Positions 25,801 through 35,385 of a stretch of 64,000 bases of DNA are shown here, in pieces (within the stretch, counting starts at the first letter, position 1; every line of letters begins with the position of its first letter). The notes under the pieces are model-generated. The model was not told the origin of the DNA and did not search any database. It was given only the letters and a program-made list of their open reading frames with translations. Where the stretch lies: positions 1-64,000 of the IMG/VR virus record IMGVR_UViG_3300032093_000049. The stretch is one strand, 5' to 3'. A program made the position numbers and the translations under genes. The stretch comes from a virus.

Positions 25801-28377
25801 AGCATAATCTCCAAAAGTTGGATTTTCAGGAGCATTAAAATAAGTTGTGCTTTTGCTTGGTGTTTGAATAACTCCTGGATCATATTGTGTACCTACTCCA
25901 GAAAGATTCCATCTTCTATTAGCTATTTCATCTTCATCAGCTTTAGTCCATTCTAAACCACTTTGCTCATAAAGTTTCTTTGCTTCCTGAATATCTTTTT
26001 GAATTTGATCTTCTACTTTTTCATAGTTAGATTTACCAGTTACTTTAAAATCTTTGTCAAAAACTTTCTGTGCAGCTATCTGTTGAGCAGTAGGTTTTTT
26101 AGCAACTTGTTTTGCGGGTGCACTTTGAAAAGCTTGATTTCTATTTTCAACGAGGTCATAGTAGTCTTGATCAAAAAGTTGCTTAGCCCCTTTGTTTAAC
26201 TTAGCAGTTCTCTCTGCCACATCTCCTTTTGATAATGGTTGAAAGTTACCCGATCTGTTCCAGTCTACTTCCCACTTATTTCCAACCTTTCTATAAACAC
26301 CTTCACTTCCGGGATATGTATAGTACATACCTCCTTTTTGAAAGCTTCTTACACCTCCGTATTGCTGTTTGCCTTGAAGATTCTTTTGTCTATACTCTTC
26401 TCTTTCTCTTGCATATTTTTCTTTTAAGCTTTCTGTAGGTTGGCTTGTTTCTTCTCGTTCTGGCATTGGAAACTCAGGAGCCGGTTGCTCATTGTCTCCT
26501 CCACTTATACTCCATACACCATATCTGTATTTCTTTTCTGGCTTTTCAATATCAACTAAACTAGGTTCAACATTTTCTCTTATTCTTTTGGCAATTGGTT
26601 TAATAGATTTATTAACACTTTCATAGCCACCTAATGAAGGATTAGTTTTTCTATATACAAAATCTTTGTCATAGTATACGGACTCTCCATGACCAAATGA
26701 ACACTCAGGACAATTTGTTTTTAGATAGCTTTCATATCTTTGTTTTGGACCTGATTTGTAAAACTGATCATATGGTAAAAGCCCTTCTGGTATATATGCG
26801 GGATTTGCATAATTTTCTTGAACTTTCTTATTTAATTCATCATTTATGTTTTCAAGTTTAAACTTACCAGTATTAACTAATTCTTGAGCTACTGCTAGAT
26901 TTTGTTTTTCAAGCTCTTTTGCTTTTTCCCACTCTTTATATTTTTTATACTGATGTGTGTTTTCAGAAGGAACATAGTATGTATTTGTAGCTTCATCATA
27001 TCCTTCTGCTTTTGAGGGGTCAACAGCAAGCTTATAGTTAATATCTGGATAAATATTTATTGTTTGATAATCACCTGCACCATATACTAAGTCTTTTTGC
27101 TGTATTGGTTTAATATATATTGGCTGATTAATGTGAGTAAACTCCCTACTATATTCTGTAGGCCAGATATCATGTACTGAATGTAAATCTCTTATATCTG
27201 TACCTTCAGGATATCCATATTCTACTCTTTCATAATCTGAAACACATTTTTTTATTTTTAGATCATACGTATAACCTTCAGGACATCTTACAACTTTGCC
27301 AGTTTGAGCTTTAGGCAATTCTTCTACTACATACCCATCTTTTTTATACTGTTCTATTTCTTTAGGAGTAAGATCTAATTCTAGATACCCACCATCTTGA
27401 AATGTATAACCCTGCTTTTTGAGCTTTTGAATATGATTTACATATTTTAATGCATCTTTATATGAAACATTTGAAGGAATATAATCTCCAAAGTTTGTCA
27501 GACTTATATCACTATAGTCTTTTTGCATAAGCTTTTTAAGTTCTGTATTTTCAAGATCTAATAGCTTTTTTTGCATTTCTTTAAGAACTGGATCTGCAGG
27601 TGGAATATTTCTTTTATCATCTTCAATAAATAATGAACCAATAAAATCTTGATTGTTTACAGGCAAGCTAAAGAAGTCATCATCTGTTTCAATAGATTCG
27701 TAAAATTTATTTTCAAGGGGCTCATATAAAGTTTTATACCTCTCTTGTTGAGATTGTTTGTTTTCAACTGCTTGTTGAGCTTTAGTTCCTTTTGTCCATG
27801 TTTTATTATCAGGATTAAATCCGTACCATTCATCTCCTGGAGATCTCCCCCATTGGTCTTTAGTAGTAAACTGTTTTTTATCAGGATCAAACCCATACCA
27901 TGGTGAATCTGATTTTCTTCCCCAAGAGTCTGTTTCTCCACCTCCTTGATAGTACTTAGCATTAGGATCAAAGATTTTCTTTTTCTTTGATTTAGGCTTT
28001 TTGAATAATGGATTTTTGTCAAACAACTTATTAGTAGCAGAGAGACTTCTTGAATACTTTTTAGTATTAGTTTTTTGACCTCCTTTTTTTAACTCATACT
28101 CATCTACATATTCTGCTCCGTCAAAAGTTTGATTACTAGTATCTCCAGCAGGTATTATTCTTTCTTCACCAGTAGATGCAACAGCTAGTATATTATAAGG
28201 TGTTGGATTATATATAGTATTGCTTGGAATTCTATAATTGGTTCCTGCCGGTGGCTCTCCTTGTTTATATCCAGAAGTAGATACAAAAGGAATTAGGTCA
28301 TTATTAGCAACCTTTTTTTTTGATGGCTTGTTTAACTTTTTTGTTGCCTCTGATAAAACTTTCTTGTTGTAGCCCAT
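22885..28377 (-). CDS. Giant 1830-residue modular protein with nucleotidyltransferase-like domain
   Basis: Residues 1-353 are basic with a tandem WGR...WYGF repeat (about 151-195) and end in LTPKEIEQYKKDGYVVEE. LPKAQTG follows at 354-360, then a two-Cys module (VRCPEGYTYDLKIKKCV) that matches the N-terminus of the next gene product. This looks like a fusion of two ancestral proteins or a polyprotein. Further GG motifs (QYGG, QKGG) begin another segment near residue 690. Residues about 919-972 are hydrophobic (ETALEMIPGMGAIDD), a coiled coil follows, and near 1189 KPFGSSVFHNIG...NDIDVAM has the G-S...DxD pattern of nucleotidyltransferases. A predicted membrane helix lies at about 1726-1748 (ILLAVATAATGLGIY). 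The C-terminus repeats the xxGYTLE module. The start overlaps the upstream stop as TAATG. Function is unproven. Confidence 0.78.
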   Translation of the reverse strand: MGYNKKVLSEATKKLNKPSKKKVANNDLIPFVSTSGYKQGEPPAGTNYRIPSNTIYNPTPYNILAVASTGEERIIPAGDTSNQTFDGAEYVDEYELKKGGQKTNTKKYSRSLSATNKLFDKNPLFKKPKSKKKKIFDPNAKYYQGGGETDSWGRKSDSPWYGFDPDKKQFTTKDQWGRSPGDEWYGFNPDNKTWTKGTKAQQAVENKQSQQERYKTLYEPLENKFYESIETDDDFFSLPVNNQDFIGSLFIEDDKRNIPPADPVLKEMQKKLLDLENTELKKLMQKDYSDISLTNFGDYIPSNVSYKDALKYVNHIQKLKKQGYTFQDGGYLELDLTPKEIEQYKKDGYVVEELPKAQTGKVVRCPEGYTYDLKIKKCVSDYERVEYGYPEGTDIRDLHSVHDIWPTEYSREFTHINQPIYIKPIQQKDLVYGAGDYQTINIYPDINYKLAVDPSKAEGYDEATNTYYVPSENTHQYKKYKEWEKAKELEKQNLAVAQELVNTGKFKLENINDELNKKVQENYANPAYIPEGLLPYDQFYKSGPKQRYESYLKTNCPECSFGHGESVYYDKDFVYRKTNPSLGGYESVNKSIKPIAKRIRENVEPSLVDIEKPEKKYRYGVWSISGGDNEQPAPEFPMPEREETSQPTESLKEKYAREREEYRQKNLQGKQQYGGVRSFQKGGMYYTYPGSEGVYRKVGNKWEVDWNRSGNFQPLSKGDVAERTAKLNKGAKQLFDQDYYDLVENRNQAFQSAPAKQVAKKPTAQQIAAQKVFDKDFKVTGKSNYEKVEDQIQKDIQEAKKLYEQSGLEWTKADEDEIANRRWNLSGVGTQYDPGVIQTPSKSTTYFNAPENPTFGDYAGKVWDIITNPIDYFNYSVATGDMMNAPWNITDYERALDKLGEEDPILSRNAVGKGLDFASYFNPATAALQAIKTAAEIPGLIGKARQTGDWSDAGWALGETALEMIPGMGAIDDITKGVKKVYNTAKPVAQTIGEGAYYFGKNVGESLTPGILRKYRKKSEKLAFERAELQDKSLELWKQNQEIERDIITAKYKLHQLKSNRTQDIATKQQIIKLQDKIDELSRLRNNAKLVDDKILYSEELSPYQQIGTMKSVVTDPGTGQNINYIYDFETKEKIPFDIQVPGQEVTLELKEGIPVKTEKFIPDFSFNPKYADTQNKNIAFVQKVLPGSKPFGSSVFHNIGVAHASNDIDVAMTASDWNKVKKNVSIDQSKQAKYGPTINLGDEFGSQGKIDVNIIQENPKTGMAEGEFATELFRQFFPDEFYKETQRLVEQGITKSINLKNLPSLSISKTPQELMDAYDPEIKSILDAYEATPQVRSGLNLNKTKQINRIDYILETSTDYNKVAKAQELFTKSIVGSKGSIGYQFSEDQLSDFSENLKILKDIGVTKHNLSKIASDPKRMQLFLNDFYINNSIYNREISLVPEYIKTPEDLFNAYTQWKGKGASAMGMGTNSVTLGSPKFANMDQDITGSIYYDLIKNKKYNTPKEYVDDIIKQTSGNRQLESAEVTQLKNIAEKYNIKIDEKKLPKTLGDLLDPETFGMTSIPEDVSNIDNFYKEAASLLGAKAIQRGFFAGSKYTTLLNDFDKKFDALTLSFNKYVPVLKSQTERFTNLANTSNLTNIGIIEKDYYKLKHYLDGGLDELVKKKNEALEFQKLFDEKIAKTAIQYASKKNPAEVERLLKERQDLNDKIITLTDTIDELNRRRDKIQIIRPGILLAVATAATGLGIYESSKSYKSDKKSKYKLELETLNKIEKETGKLSPQDEFRRKQLKKFITNKKEGGTHNIGDEIELTDEQVREWQRLGYTLEMVK

Positions 28378-31300
28378 TACCTAGGAGAATATGTGTTTTT
28401 TGTATTTAGTATTTTAAGTATCATGTTTGTATCATTAGATACAGCCTTAGATAAATATAAGAAATTTAAGTAATGTCTAAACCTTTTTCTTTGAAGTTCA
28501 GGTTTAGAATAGTTTAGATTATCCGGGTTAAGATCTCTAACATAACCATTAGCTTCCGTGATCCACATATTTTGTGATTCAGTTGGGCCGTCAAGTATTG
28601 TTGTACCTGGTATTACAGGTCCTGTTGGTGGATAGTCTGAACCAATAGGAAACTCTCCACGGTCTTTTGTTATATCCCAGAACTGGTTAAATCTATACTT
28701 CTGTTCTTCTTTAGAGAATAATATATCTATAGAATCAAGATTTACTTGTGGGTACTGAAGTGACAGTGCAACATTATTTTTAGGGAACAGGTTTAGATTA
28801 AGATAACCCGAGACCTGTTCTGTATTATATACTACTGCCCTATCAAAGTTATAATCTAGTACATGAAACTGATCAATACAGTTTCCTTTCTTCCTTCTGT
28901 ATGCCTCTAGTATATATTCTATACTTTTTAATGTAGTAACAGTTTGGCCTAAAGAAATTGGCATTTCAATTTCAAACGGATAATCAACTCCATAGTAATT
29001 ACAGAATCTATCACACTGATAATTATGTTTCCATATACCATTAAGCTTAGTACTTAAGAAAGTATTCTTACCTGGCATAAGTAAATCAGGATGCCAGTCA
29101 TGGAAAGAAATCCAAAACTTAGACTTAGGATCAAAGCTTAGTGTCCATGATGCAGATTCAAATGCTGGATTGTCTGGATCATTAAGTTTAAATCTTGCTA
29201 TTTTGTCTATGACAAAATCATTAGTACTAGGATCATAAACAACTCTTCCTTCAAAACTATCTTTAAGTCTGTAATCTTTTTTTGTAAAGTACAGTACAGA
29301 GTTTAAGTTATCATATATTGCCTGACATCCTATACCTGCAACAGGATTGTCTGTATGTGGATAATCAGGGAAGTCTTTAATTAACTGATAAGGAAGATAT
29401 AATGTAAACCACCACTTCATACCTAGTTGAGAGATCTCATCAAGAGACCCGGCAAATGACATTATTTTTCCTTGATTCTGAGAAACGTAGTATGTACCTG
29501 CAGGAGTAGATATAATTGACCTTGCGTTTTGACATGAACCATATTCATATGGTTTGTCAGCTATAATAAGATTCTGTGGTGCTTGTGCAAAAAGTCCCCC
29601 GTCACCTATTGTAATCTTTGTACCTGCATCTGTTTCTAATTGGTCAACTCCTTGGAATACAACAGGACTTGAGTTTTTAAATGTAATGAGTATACCTGTT
29701 TTAGCAAAGTTCTTAACTGCAGATATTTGATCTTTAAACTCTCTATAGTTACTTGCTAGATATAAAAACCAACCATCAAAAGAATTATTAATTGGTCTTC
29801 CTACAGGATCTGCAGTAGGGAAAGAATATAAAATTCTGTCTGGATAATATGTGTAGCACAAGCTAGATACTTTAGGATCATAGTATCTATTTTGTAAGTT
29901 ACCTCTTGAAAAATAATCTGTATAAAACTTTGATATACTTAATGACTGATCATATGCATAATAATCTCCCCGTGTAATTATACTAGGGTTCATATTAAAC
30001 ATGGCAGTTAGTTCACCAAACCCATATGGGTTGTAATATTTTTCACCATCAGTAAGACCTTGGTTTCTGAAGTTGACTAGTATTTCTGTTTCTACAAAAA
30101 AGTCTCTTACACCAGATACAGCCAAATAGAAAAATGATTCTTTTACACCAAAGAAACCTGGATAGTTACCGGGATCATCATTAGAATAATTATAGTTTTC
30201 ATTATCAAGATTAAAATAACTTTGAGGAAGTACACCTGTAGACGGTGTGGTTAAGTTACTTAAATCTGTGATTTCGGCTAGTGCCCCATTAAAATCATAC
30301 TTTTGACTGTTTAACCAGAACCTAGGTTGTGCAATATTTTGTCTTTGGAAATAATCATACTCTATACCAAATGGTTGTGCATATAACCATTCCCAGAAAA
30401 ACAGCATTGTATTTTTTTCTGTGTATCTACAAACATATGTGTCACCACCAAATATAACTGGAGTTGTACGTATTTTCTTTTGTACATACTGTTGTGGACA
30501 TGCAAGAGTACCACCTACTATTGAAGCAGGTAAATCAAAATAATTAAACTTTTGTTCACAAGGTGTAATAGGTATTTGTTTAATAGACTCAAGTTGTCCA
30601 TACTGACTTCTGATTCTTACTTTTATAGCAGCATAATGACTTGCAATATTTTTAGAAAACTCAATTTGCGGATCCTTAAAAGTTGGTCCTAAATCATTTT
30701 GATAAGGATTGCTTAGAGTAACTAATGAGCTATCTTGTTGTGCACCTGTTATGTATGCTGGACCTGTTGTTACTCCAGCACCATTTGTAGTTCTAATAAA
30801 AGCTGTCTCAGGTCTATTAATATTGTTTATGCTATAAGCTATAAAATCATTGGTAGTGTTGTTTTCAAAATAGCGTGGTACTCTTTGGATATTATTTCTT
30901 AAGTAAAATGAATCAGCAATTTTATATCTTTTACCATTTGCACTTGGGGCAAAAGCCATATCAGAATAAAATCCTTCAGAAATCATTTGTAATGCATATT
31001 GCCTGTATGGCATAAATGCATAGAATAATCTAAATATAAGATCTGAACCTTCCGCAAAATAATACAATACATATTGTAGTCCACCAATTGCTCTTAAGAA
31101 ACCAGGAGCATAAGCAAAGTCTGGTGCTTCAATAGAACCTGCAGGTAGTATTGGACCAAGACCTGTAACTGATGATGTACTGCTTATTGCTTGAATTAAT
31201 GAATCTTGTGCAGTTGCATATGATGTAGCACCATAACCACCTCCTAATGCTAAAACTGCATCTGCTAATGGAACAAGGTTACCATAGTAGTTTCCTAAGA

Positions 31301-33665
31301 AACTGTTATATAAAAAGATTGGTCCTCCAGGTGCACTTAATCCTGCAATTGCTGCAGATTGTGCTGCGTTACCTACTACAGCACCTCCTGGTATATTTTG
31401 CATTGCAGCTTCTATTTCAGGAGAATTAAATGTTCTTTTACCAACAAGAGATATGATAGCTTCAATTGCTCCACCCACAAATGCAACAGTTGCAACTATA
31501 TTACTTATAAGTTTATGTTCTGGATGTTGATTAGGATATATAAACTTTTGTGTTGAATTTCCATATAGGCTGCCGTATAACTTAAGTTCTGTACTAGACA
31601 GATATGGGTTTTTAAAATTTAAGTCTGGTGCATGAAATGTCATTACATCTCTTGGCACTTGTTGGTAATCATACAATACATTACCGTTTTCATCTACCGT
31701 TTTGATATATGGGTCAGTAAAGCTACCTGAATATTGTTGTGGATAAATTGTATTATAAGGATAATTAGGGTAAAGACCCTGTGTTTTATCAGCAGCGGCC
31801 TGACCAACAATCTTATATGTTCTAAGATTGTTTAGCATTCCTTTTGCAATTATAGTTCTGTTACCTTCTCTTGATCCTCTAAGAATTTCATATCCTACAA
31901 TTCCTGGTATATCATTACCATCATTATCTTTAGGGTAAGTAATGTTTTTAAACACCACTCCCATGAGTCTAATAGTATTTGTTGCTCCTAGTGTACCTGC
32001 GTTACCACCAGAAGAAAAATGACACGTAACATCTGTTTGTGTATCATAAATAAAGTTTTCAGGAAACTTATGATGTCTTATAGGTTTTCCACAAAGATCA
32101 TAATCAGTATTAGATGTACCTGTCCAACAATGATATGTTGAGTTCCATATATCAGGTCTGTTATCAGGATATATTTCTGATGACTCCCAATATCCCATAT
32201 CACCTGATGCAATAACAACTCCTCCATCCGGTAATGTAGATTGTGTTAATGATGTTATTGAGGCAGTATTTATTACTTCAAATAATTGTTCTTGATCTGA
32301 AGGAGTACTAAACAATGTGTTTATATCATTATAAGGAACTGTTTCAAGCTGTCCTTGAAAATTTCTTGGTGCTCTTCCAGGTATGTGATAAGATGAAGAT
32401 TTATCTCCAGTATCATATACCCAACGGATAAAGAAGGCATACGTCTCATCACGGAGATAACTTGTATTAGAACCTCCTTTAATATAATAGTCTTCAGGAT
32501 ATTCTACTGATACCCAATCTGCCTTAATTAAATTTGCAAGTGGTTGATAATTAAAATCAAATTTTGATCTGGGACCAACTCTTAAAAGATAATTATTAAC
32601 CTCTATCATTTGATCAGATCTTTCAAATACAGGTGTCTGAACCGGTAAAAAATCAATAGGTTCCGTTATTAACTCTGTTTTGATTTGATCAATATAGATT
32701 ATATTAGTTTTAGTAGAATAAATACCATAACGTTTAGCTACTGTATTCTGATTTACATATTGAATTATACAAAGTATAAATTCATCAAAATGTTCATCAT
32801 CTGCTTCTACTTCTAGTTCTAAGGCACCTTGTGGTTCAGACTCAAACCAAATAGGTTGTACGTTACTTGGAGAGAACCAGTCAGTAACCTTTTCTCCTTT
32901 TATACTATACGCAATACAAGCTGAATATGATCCATTAAATAAAGTACCACCTGCTTTACCAAATCTAAGATTAAGGCATGGTGTCTTCATTAAACGTGCT
33001 AGTCTAAGTTTATCACAATTTAATGTAGTAAGGTTAGTACATATTGTACAGCTATCAACAATATTACACTCTTGATTCCAAGGAACTCCTGGCCATTGTT
33101 TTGTGTTTCCTGCAGTATTAGCATAAGTGTTATTTCCTATCCATTCATAGTCATCAGAAGGCCAAGTCTGTGGATCACCTATGTTGAGATATCTATCTGG
33201 GTTTAATGCATCTGCAAAATATACTGCCCAAGAACAATCTTCTTTTTCTCTTGATGCACCCGTAATAAGATTTAGTTCATTAAGGTTAAGACAAGGATCT
33301 TGTACAATAGGTCTGTATCTACAAACATCTTCTTCAAATAATCCTATCTCTGAGTTTATAGATGCAAGTTGACCAGGCACATGTACAGCAGTAAAAATCA
33401 CCCATTTGTCACTGTAAAGATGTATAGTCCCTACTATCACCTTTTTCCCGTTAGTAATAGTCTCTCCTGAAATACCACAAATATAATTGGCAGCTTCATT
33501 TGATATTGTACCTAAGTCTCCCTCAGCAGTATTGTTAACTGCATTACGAGCATGAGTCCACATTCCATCTGTAACAAATGATGGATCAGAATCCTTATTG
33601 AGACCTTTTATAAAAGTTTCAGTAACAGTTTGTATTATATTTTGAGGTCCAGATTTTTTTGCCAT
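28377..33665 (-). CDS. Tail stabilisation/'muzzle' protein, P22 gp10-like, 1762 residues
   Basis: The N-terminus (ETFIKGLNKDSDPSFVTDG, then ARNAVNN) is the hallmark of phage tail stabilisation proteins of the P22 gp10 type, where GMNxDxD is followed by a start of beta-propeller-like repeats. The chain is beta-rich, with many Tyr, Asn, Gly and Pro residues, and has Cys clusters near residues 190-230. A hydrophobic Gly/Ala-rich region lies in the middle third. In crAss-like phages a protein of this type and size forms the distal tail assembly (the muzzle). Its position just after the two connector genes and just before the cargo genes supports this. The stop overlaps the next start as TAATG. 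Confidence 0.8.
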   Translation of the reverse strand: MAKKSGPQNIIQTVTETFIKGLNKDSDPSFVTDGMWTHARNAVNNTAEGDLGTISNEAANYICGISGETITNGKKVIVGTIHLYSDKWVIFTAVHVPGQLASINSEIGLFEEDVCRYRPIVQDPCLNLNELNLITGASREKEDCSWAVYFADALNPDRYLNIGDPQTWPSDDYEWIGNNTYANTAGNTKQWPGVPWNQECNIVDSCTICTNLTTLNCDKLRLARLMKTPCLNLRFGKAGGTLFNGSYSACIAYSIKGEKVTDWFSPSNVQPIWFESEPQGALELEVEADDEHFDEFILCIIQYVNQNTVAKRYGIYSTKTNIIYIDQIKTELITEPIDFLPVQTPVFERSDQMIEVNNYLLRVGPRSKFDFNYQPLANLIKADWVSVEYPEDYYIKGGSNTSYLRDETYAFFIRWVYDTGDKSSSYHIPGRAPRNFQGQLETVPYNDINTLFSTPSDQEQLFEVINTASITSLTQSTLPDGGVVIASGDMGYWESSEIYPDNRPDIWNSTYHCWTGTSNTDYDLCGKPIRHHKFPENFIYDTQTDVTCHFSSGGNAGTLGATNTIRLMGVVFKNITYPKDNDGNDIPGIVGYEILRGSREGNRTIIAKGMLNNLRTYKIVGQAAADKTQGLYPNYPYNTIYPQQYSGSFTDPYIKTVDENGNVLYDYQQVPRDVMTFHAPDLNFKNPYLSSTELKLYGSLYGNSTQKFIYPNQHPEHKLISNIVATVAFVGGAIEAIISLVGKRTFNSPEIEAAMQNIPGGAVVGNAAQSAAIAGLSAPGGPIFLYNSFLGNYYGNLVPLADAVLALGGGYGATSYATAQDSLIQAISSTSSVTGLGPILPAGSIEAPDFAYAPGFLRAIGGLQYVLYYFAEGSDLIFRLFYAFMPYRQYALQMISEGFYSDMAFAPSANGKRYKIADSFYLRNNIQRVPRYFENNTTNDFIAYSINNINRPETAFIRTTNGAGVTTGPAYITGAQQDSSLVTLSNPYQNDLGPTFKDPQIEFSKNIASHYAAIKVRIRSQYGQLESIKQIPITPCEQKFNYFDLPASIVGGTLACPQQYVQKKIRTTPVIFGGDTYVCRYTEKNTMLFFWEWLYAQPFGIEYDYFQRQNIAQPRFWLNSQKYDFNGALAEITDLSNLTTPSTGVLPQSYFNLDNENYNYSNDDPGNYPGFFGVKESFFYLAVSGVRDFFVETEILVNFRNQGLTDGEKYYNPYGFGELTAMFNMNPSIITRGDYYAYDQSLSISKFYTDYFSRGNLQNRYYDPKVSSLCYTYYPDRILYSFPTADPVGRPINNSFDGWFLYLASNYREFKDQISAVKNFAKTGILITFKNSSPVVFQGVDQLETDAGTKITIGDGGLFAQAPQNLIIADKPYEYGSCQNARSIISTPAGTYYVSQNQGKIMSFAGSLDEISQLGMKWWFTLYLPYQLIKDFPDYPHTDNPVAGIGCQAIYDNLNSVLYFTKKDYRLKDSFEGRVVYDPSTNDFVIDKIARFKLNDPDNPAFESASWTLSFDPKSKFWISFHDWHPDLLMPGKNTFLSTKLNGIWKHNYQCDRFCNYYGVDYPFEIEMPISLGQTVTTLKSIEYILEAYRRKKGNCIDQFHVLDYNFDRAVVYNTEQVSGYLNLNLFPKNNVALSLQYPQVNLDSIDILFSKEEQKYRFNQFWDITKDRGEFPIGSDYPPTGPVIPGTTILDGPTESQNMWITEANGYVRDLNPDNLNYSKPELQRKRFRHYLNFLYLSKAVSNDTNMILKILNTKNTYSPR

Positions 33666-33667
33666 GA

Positions 33668-34711
33668 TTACCTTACAATTACATTACCTGTATGATACTT
33701 ATAATATAGAGGATCAACATTGTAACTCTTAAACATGTTATAGTACTTACCATACATTGCTTTACGGTTATTCCACCACACCTTCTTCATCTCTTCAAAG
33801 TTAGGTGTATTAACCAAACTTACTGCTTGGTTTCTAGCAGCTCTTAATCTTTGTTCTATAAGTGCAATTTTTTGACTTACATCTTCACCATTAAGATATA
33901 GATTCTCAAGTATTCTTTGCTTGAGTGCATATTCATAATACTCATTAAGAAGTTCATGGTCTGGAACAAGAAGGTTACCCTCATCATCTTCTAATGTACT
34001 TTGGTAGTTAAGATATACTTTACCGGTAACAAAAGATGTAAACAAGAATCCATCTTTTATCCATCCTTCATTGGGAGTATTAAAGTAAAGATTAGGGCAG
34101 TCACATTCTATATTTTGACTAGCCTTCATCCTAAGTGGAATAAGCACTCTATATAATCTAGTTTGAGCCGCATTAACAATCTGTATAAGCTCATATGAGT
34201 CACCTTTACAATTCATAAATACACGTGGTCTTATACATGTATTTCCATAAGGTGAGTTAGGATCATACTGTCCAGGAATATAATCACCTGGAGGTCTTAC
34301 TTGTCCTAAACATCCTGCTGTGTTATTACAGGGATGAGAGTTACACACAGAACAATTTACTGTAGGTGCATTACATGTATCTACACTAAGTGGTGTTTCT
34401 TGATATGGTACTTCTTGAACATTAGTTCCTCCAATATTATAACCAGTCCTTACTTCATACTCTCCACAGATAAGTGCAAAGTTGAATGTATAAAAGTTAT
34501 CAGGAAGCTTTACTCTACCGTGTTCAACTTCAAGTATAGTCTCTCTTGTTTGGTTTACTCTCAATCCTAAATCATAGTTTATCCTTCTAGCAACTTTAAT
34601 TAGTGTTTGAGGATCTAGCATATTCTCAAGAGCATACGTGTTGAAGTCAACTGTTACATCTTCAAACAGTTGATCAAACGTGCGGTATTTTAGTGTATAA
34701 TTAAAGTCCAT
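33668..34711 (-). CDS. Tail connector / ring protein, 347 residues
   Basis: The segment TLIKVARRINYDLGLRVNQT followed by VEHGRVKLPDNFYTFNFALI is characteristic, from memory, of connector proteins encoded just before the stabilisation protein in crAss-like phages. A Cys-rich loop (CNAPTVNCSVCNSHPC) lies at about residues 113-128. The C-terminal part is helical (LNEYYEYALKQRILENLYL). The gene shares the TAATG junction at 34711 with the upstream gene and ends 2 bases before the 1762-residue tail gene. It probably joins portal and tail; the exact ring position cannot be told from sequence. Confidence 0.72.
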   Translation of the reverse strand: MDFNYTLKYRTFDQLFEDVTVDFNTYALENMLDPQTLIKVARRINYDLGLRVNQTRETILEVEHGRVKLPDNFYTFNFALICGEYEVRTGYNIGGTNVQEVPYQETPLSVDTCNAPTVNCSVCNSHPCNNTAGCLGQVRPPGDYIPGQYDPNSPYGNTCIRPRVFMNCKGDSYELIQIVNAAQTRLYRVLIPLRMKASQNIECDCPNLYFNTPNEGWIKDGFLFTSFVTGKVYLNYQSTLEDDEGNLLVPDHELLNEYYEYALKQRILENLYLNGEDVSQKIALIEQRLRAARNQAVSLVNTPNFEEMKKVWWNNRKAMYGKYYNMFKSYNVDPLYYKYHTGNVIVR

Positions 34712-35385
34712 TATCTAAGTATATTTTGACTATCATCTTCACTATCTACTGGTATCTTAGCAAGCATACTAAGTTCTTGTATTGTGAACTGTTCTATTTC
34801 TGAAAATAAATATTCAGGAAAAGGAAGTTGCTGGTCTTGTTTTGCTATACATTGATTTGTGTCTGTTTCACACAAGAAGTCTGCTCTGTCACCTTCAAAT
34901 ATTCCTTCAACTTTAATTGCTTCCCACTCTACATTGGGTAAGTACAAGTAACCGTTTAAATACCAGAAATACTTTTTCTTATTATACTTGAAGTTAGTAG
35001 TCTTAGTCATAGAAACATAAGTACCCGGTTCTGTTCTCATAAGCTCAATCTCACCATCAATGGATGACACTGTTCTCAGAACTGGGCCAAACATACCCTC
35101 AAAAAGTTGAGGGAGTTTTTCTTTAGTACGTTTAATAGTACAACCTGAGTAGACACCTGTACACTGTGCCTCAATCTTATCAACTTCAATAAGCTCAACA
35201 AAAGGAAGATTTGTAAAAAGAGAACTAATCTTCATTAGTCTGTTTTGATTGTCTTCTCTCTTAAGGAGAGTTTTACCGTATTTGATTATAGCAAAGTAAA
35301 TAGTTCTATCAGTTAGGAATGGATCTTCCTTAACTGCTTTAAGTGTATTTCTTACTCTTGATATTGCTTCTCCTATTGTTGTCAT
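34711..35385 (-). CDS. Tail connector/adaptor protein, 224 residues
   Basis: The protein starts MTTIGEAISRVRNTLKAVKED, followed by TDRTIYFAIIKYGKTLLKRE, an N-terminal helical region typical of head-tail adaptor proteins in crAss-like phages. A beta-rich middle and a helical end (EIEQFTIQELSMLAKIPVD) follow. The start overlaps the upstream HU/IHF-like gene by 4 bases, and the stop overlaps the next start, so three genes form a translationally coupled set that assembles the tail. The assignment is by context and style, not by an identified fold. Confidence 0.68.
   Translation of the reverse strand: MTTIGEAISRVRNTLKAVKEDPFLTDRTIYFAIIKYGKTLLKREDNQNRLMKISSLFTNLPFVELIEVDKIEAQCTGVYSGCTIKRTKEKLPQLFEGMFGPVLRTVSSIDGEIELMRTEPGTYVSMTKTTNFKYNKKKYFWYLNGYLYLPNVEWEAIKVEGIFEGDRADFLCETDTNQCIAKQDQQLPFPEYLFSEIEQFTIQELSMLAKIPVDSEDDSQNILR

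Noticed and set aside
1-33665. A virion RNA polymerase, expected among giant proteins of crAss-like phages
   Set aside because: I saw no DxDxD-type catalytic motif in the visible giant proteins. It may lie left of the window or be too diverged to see by eye.
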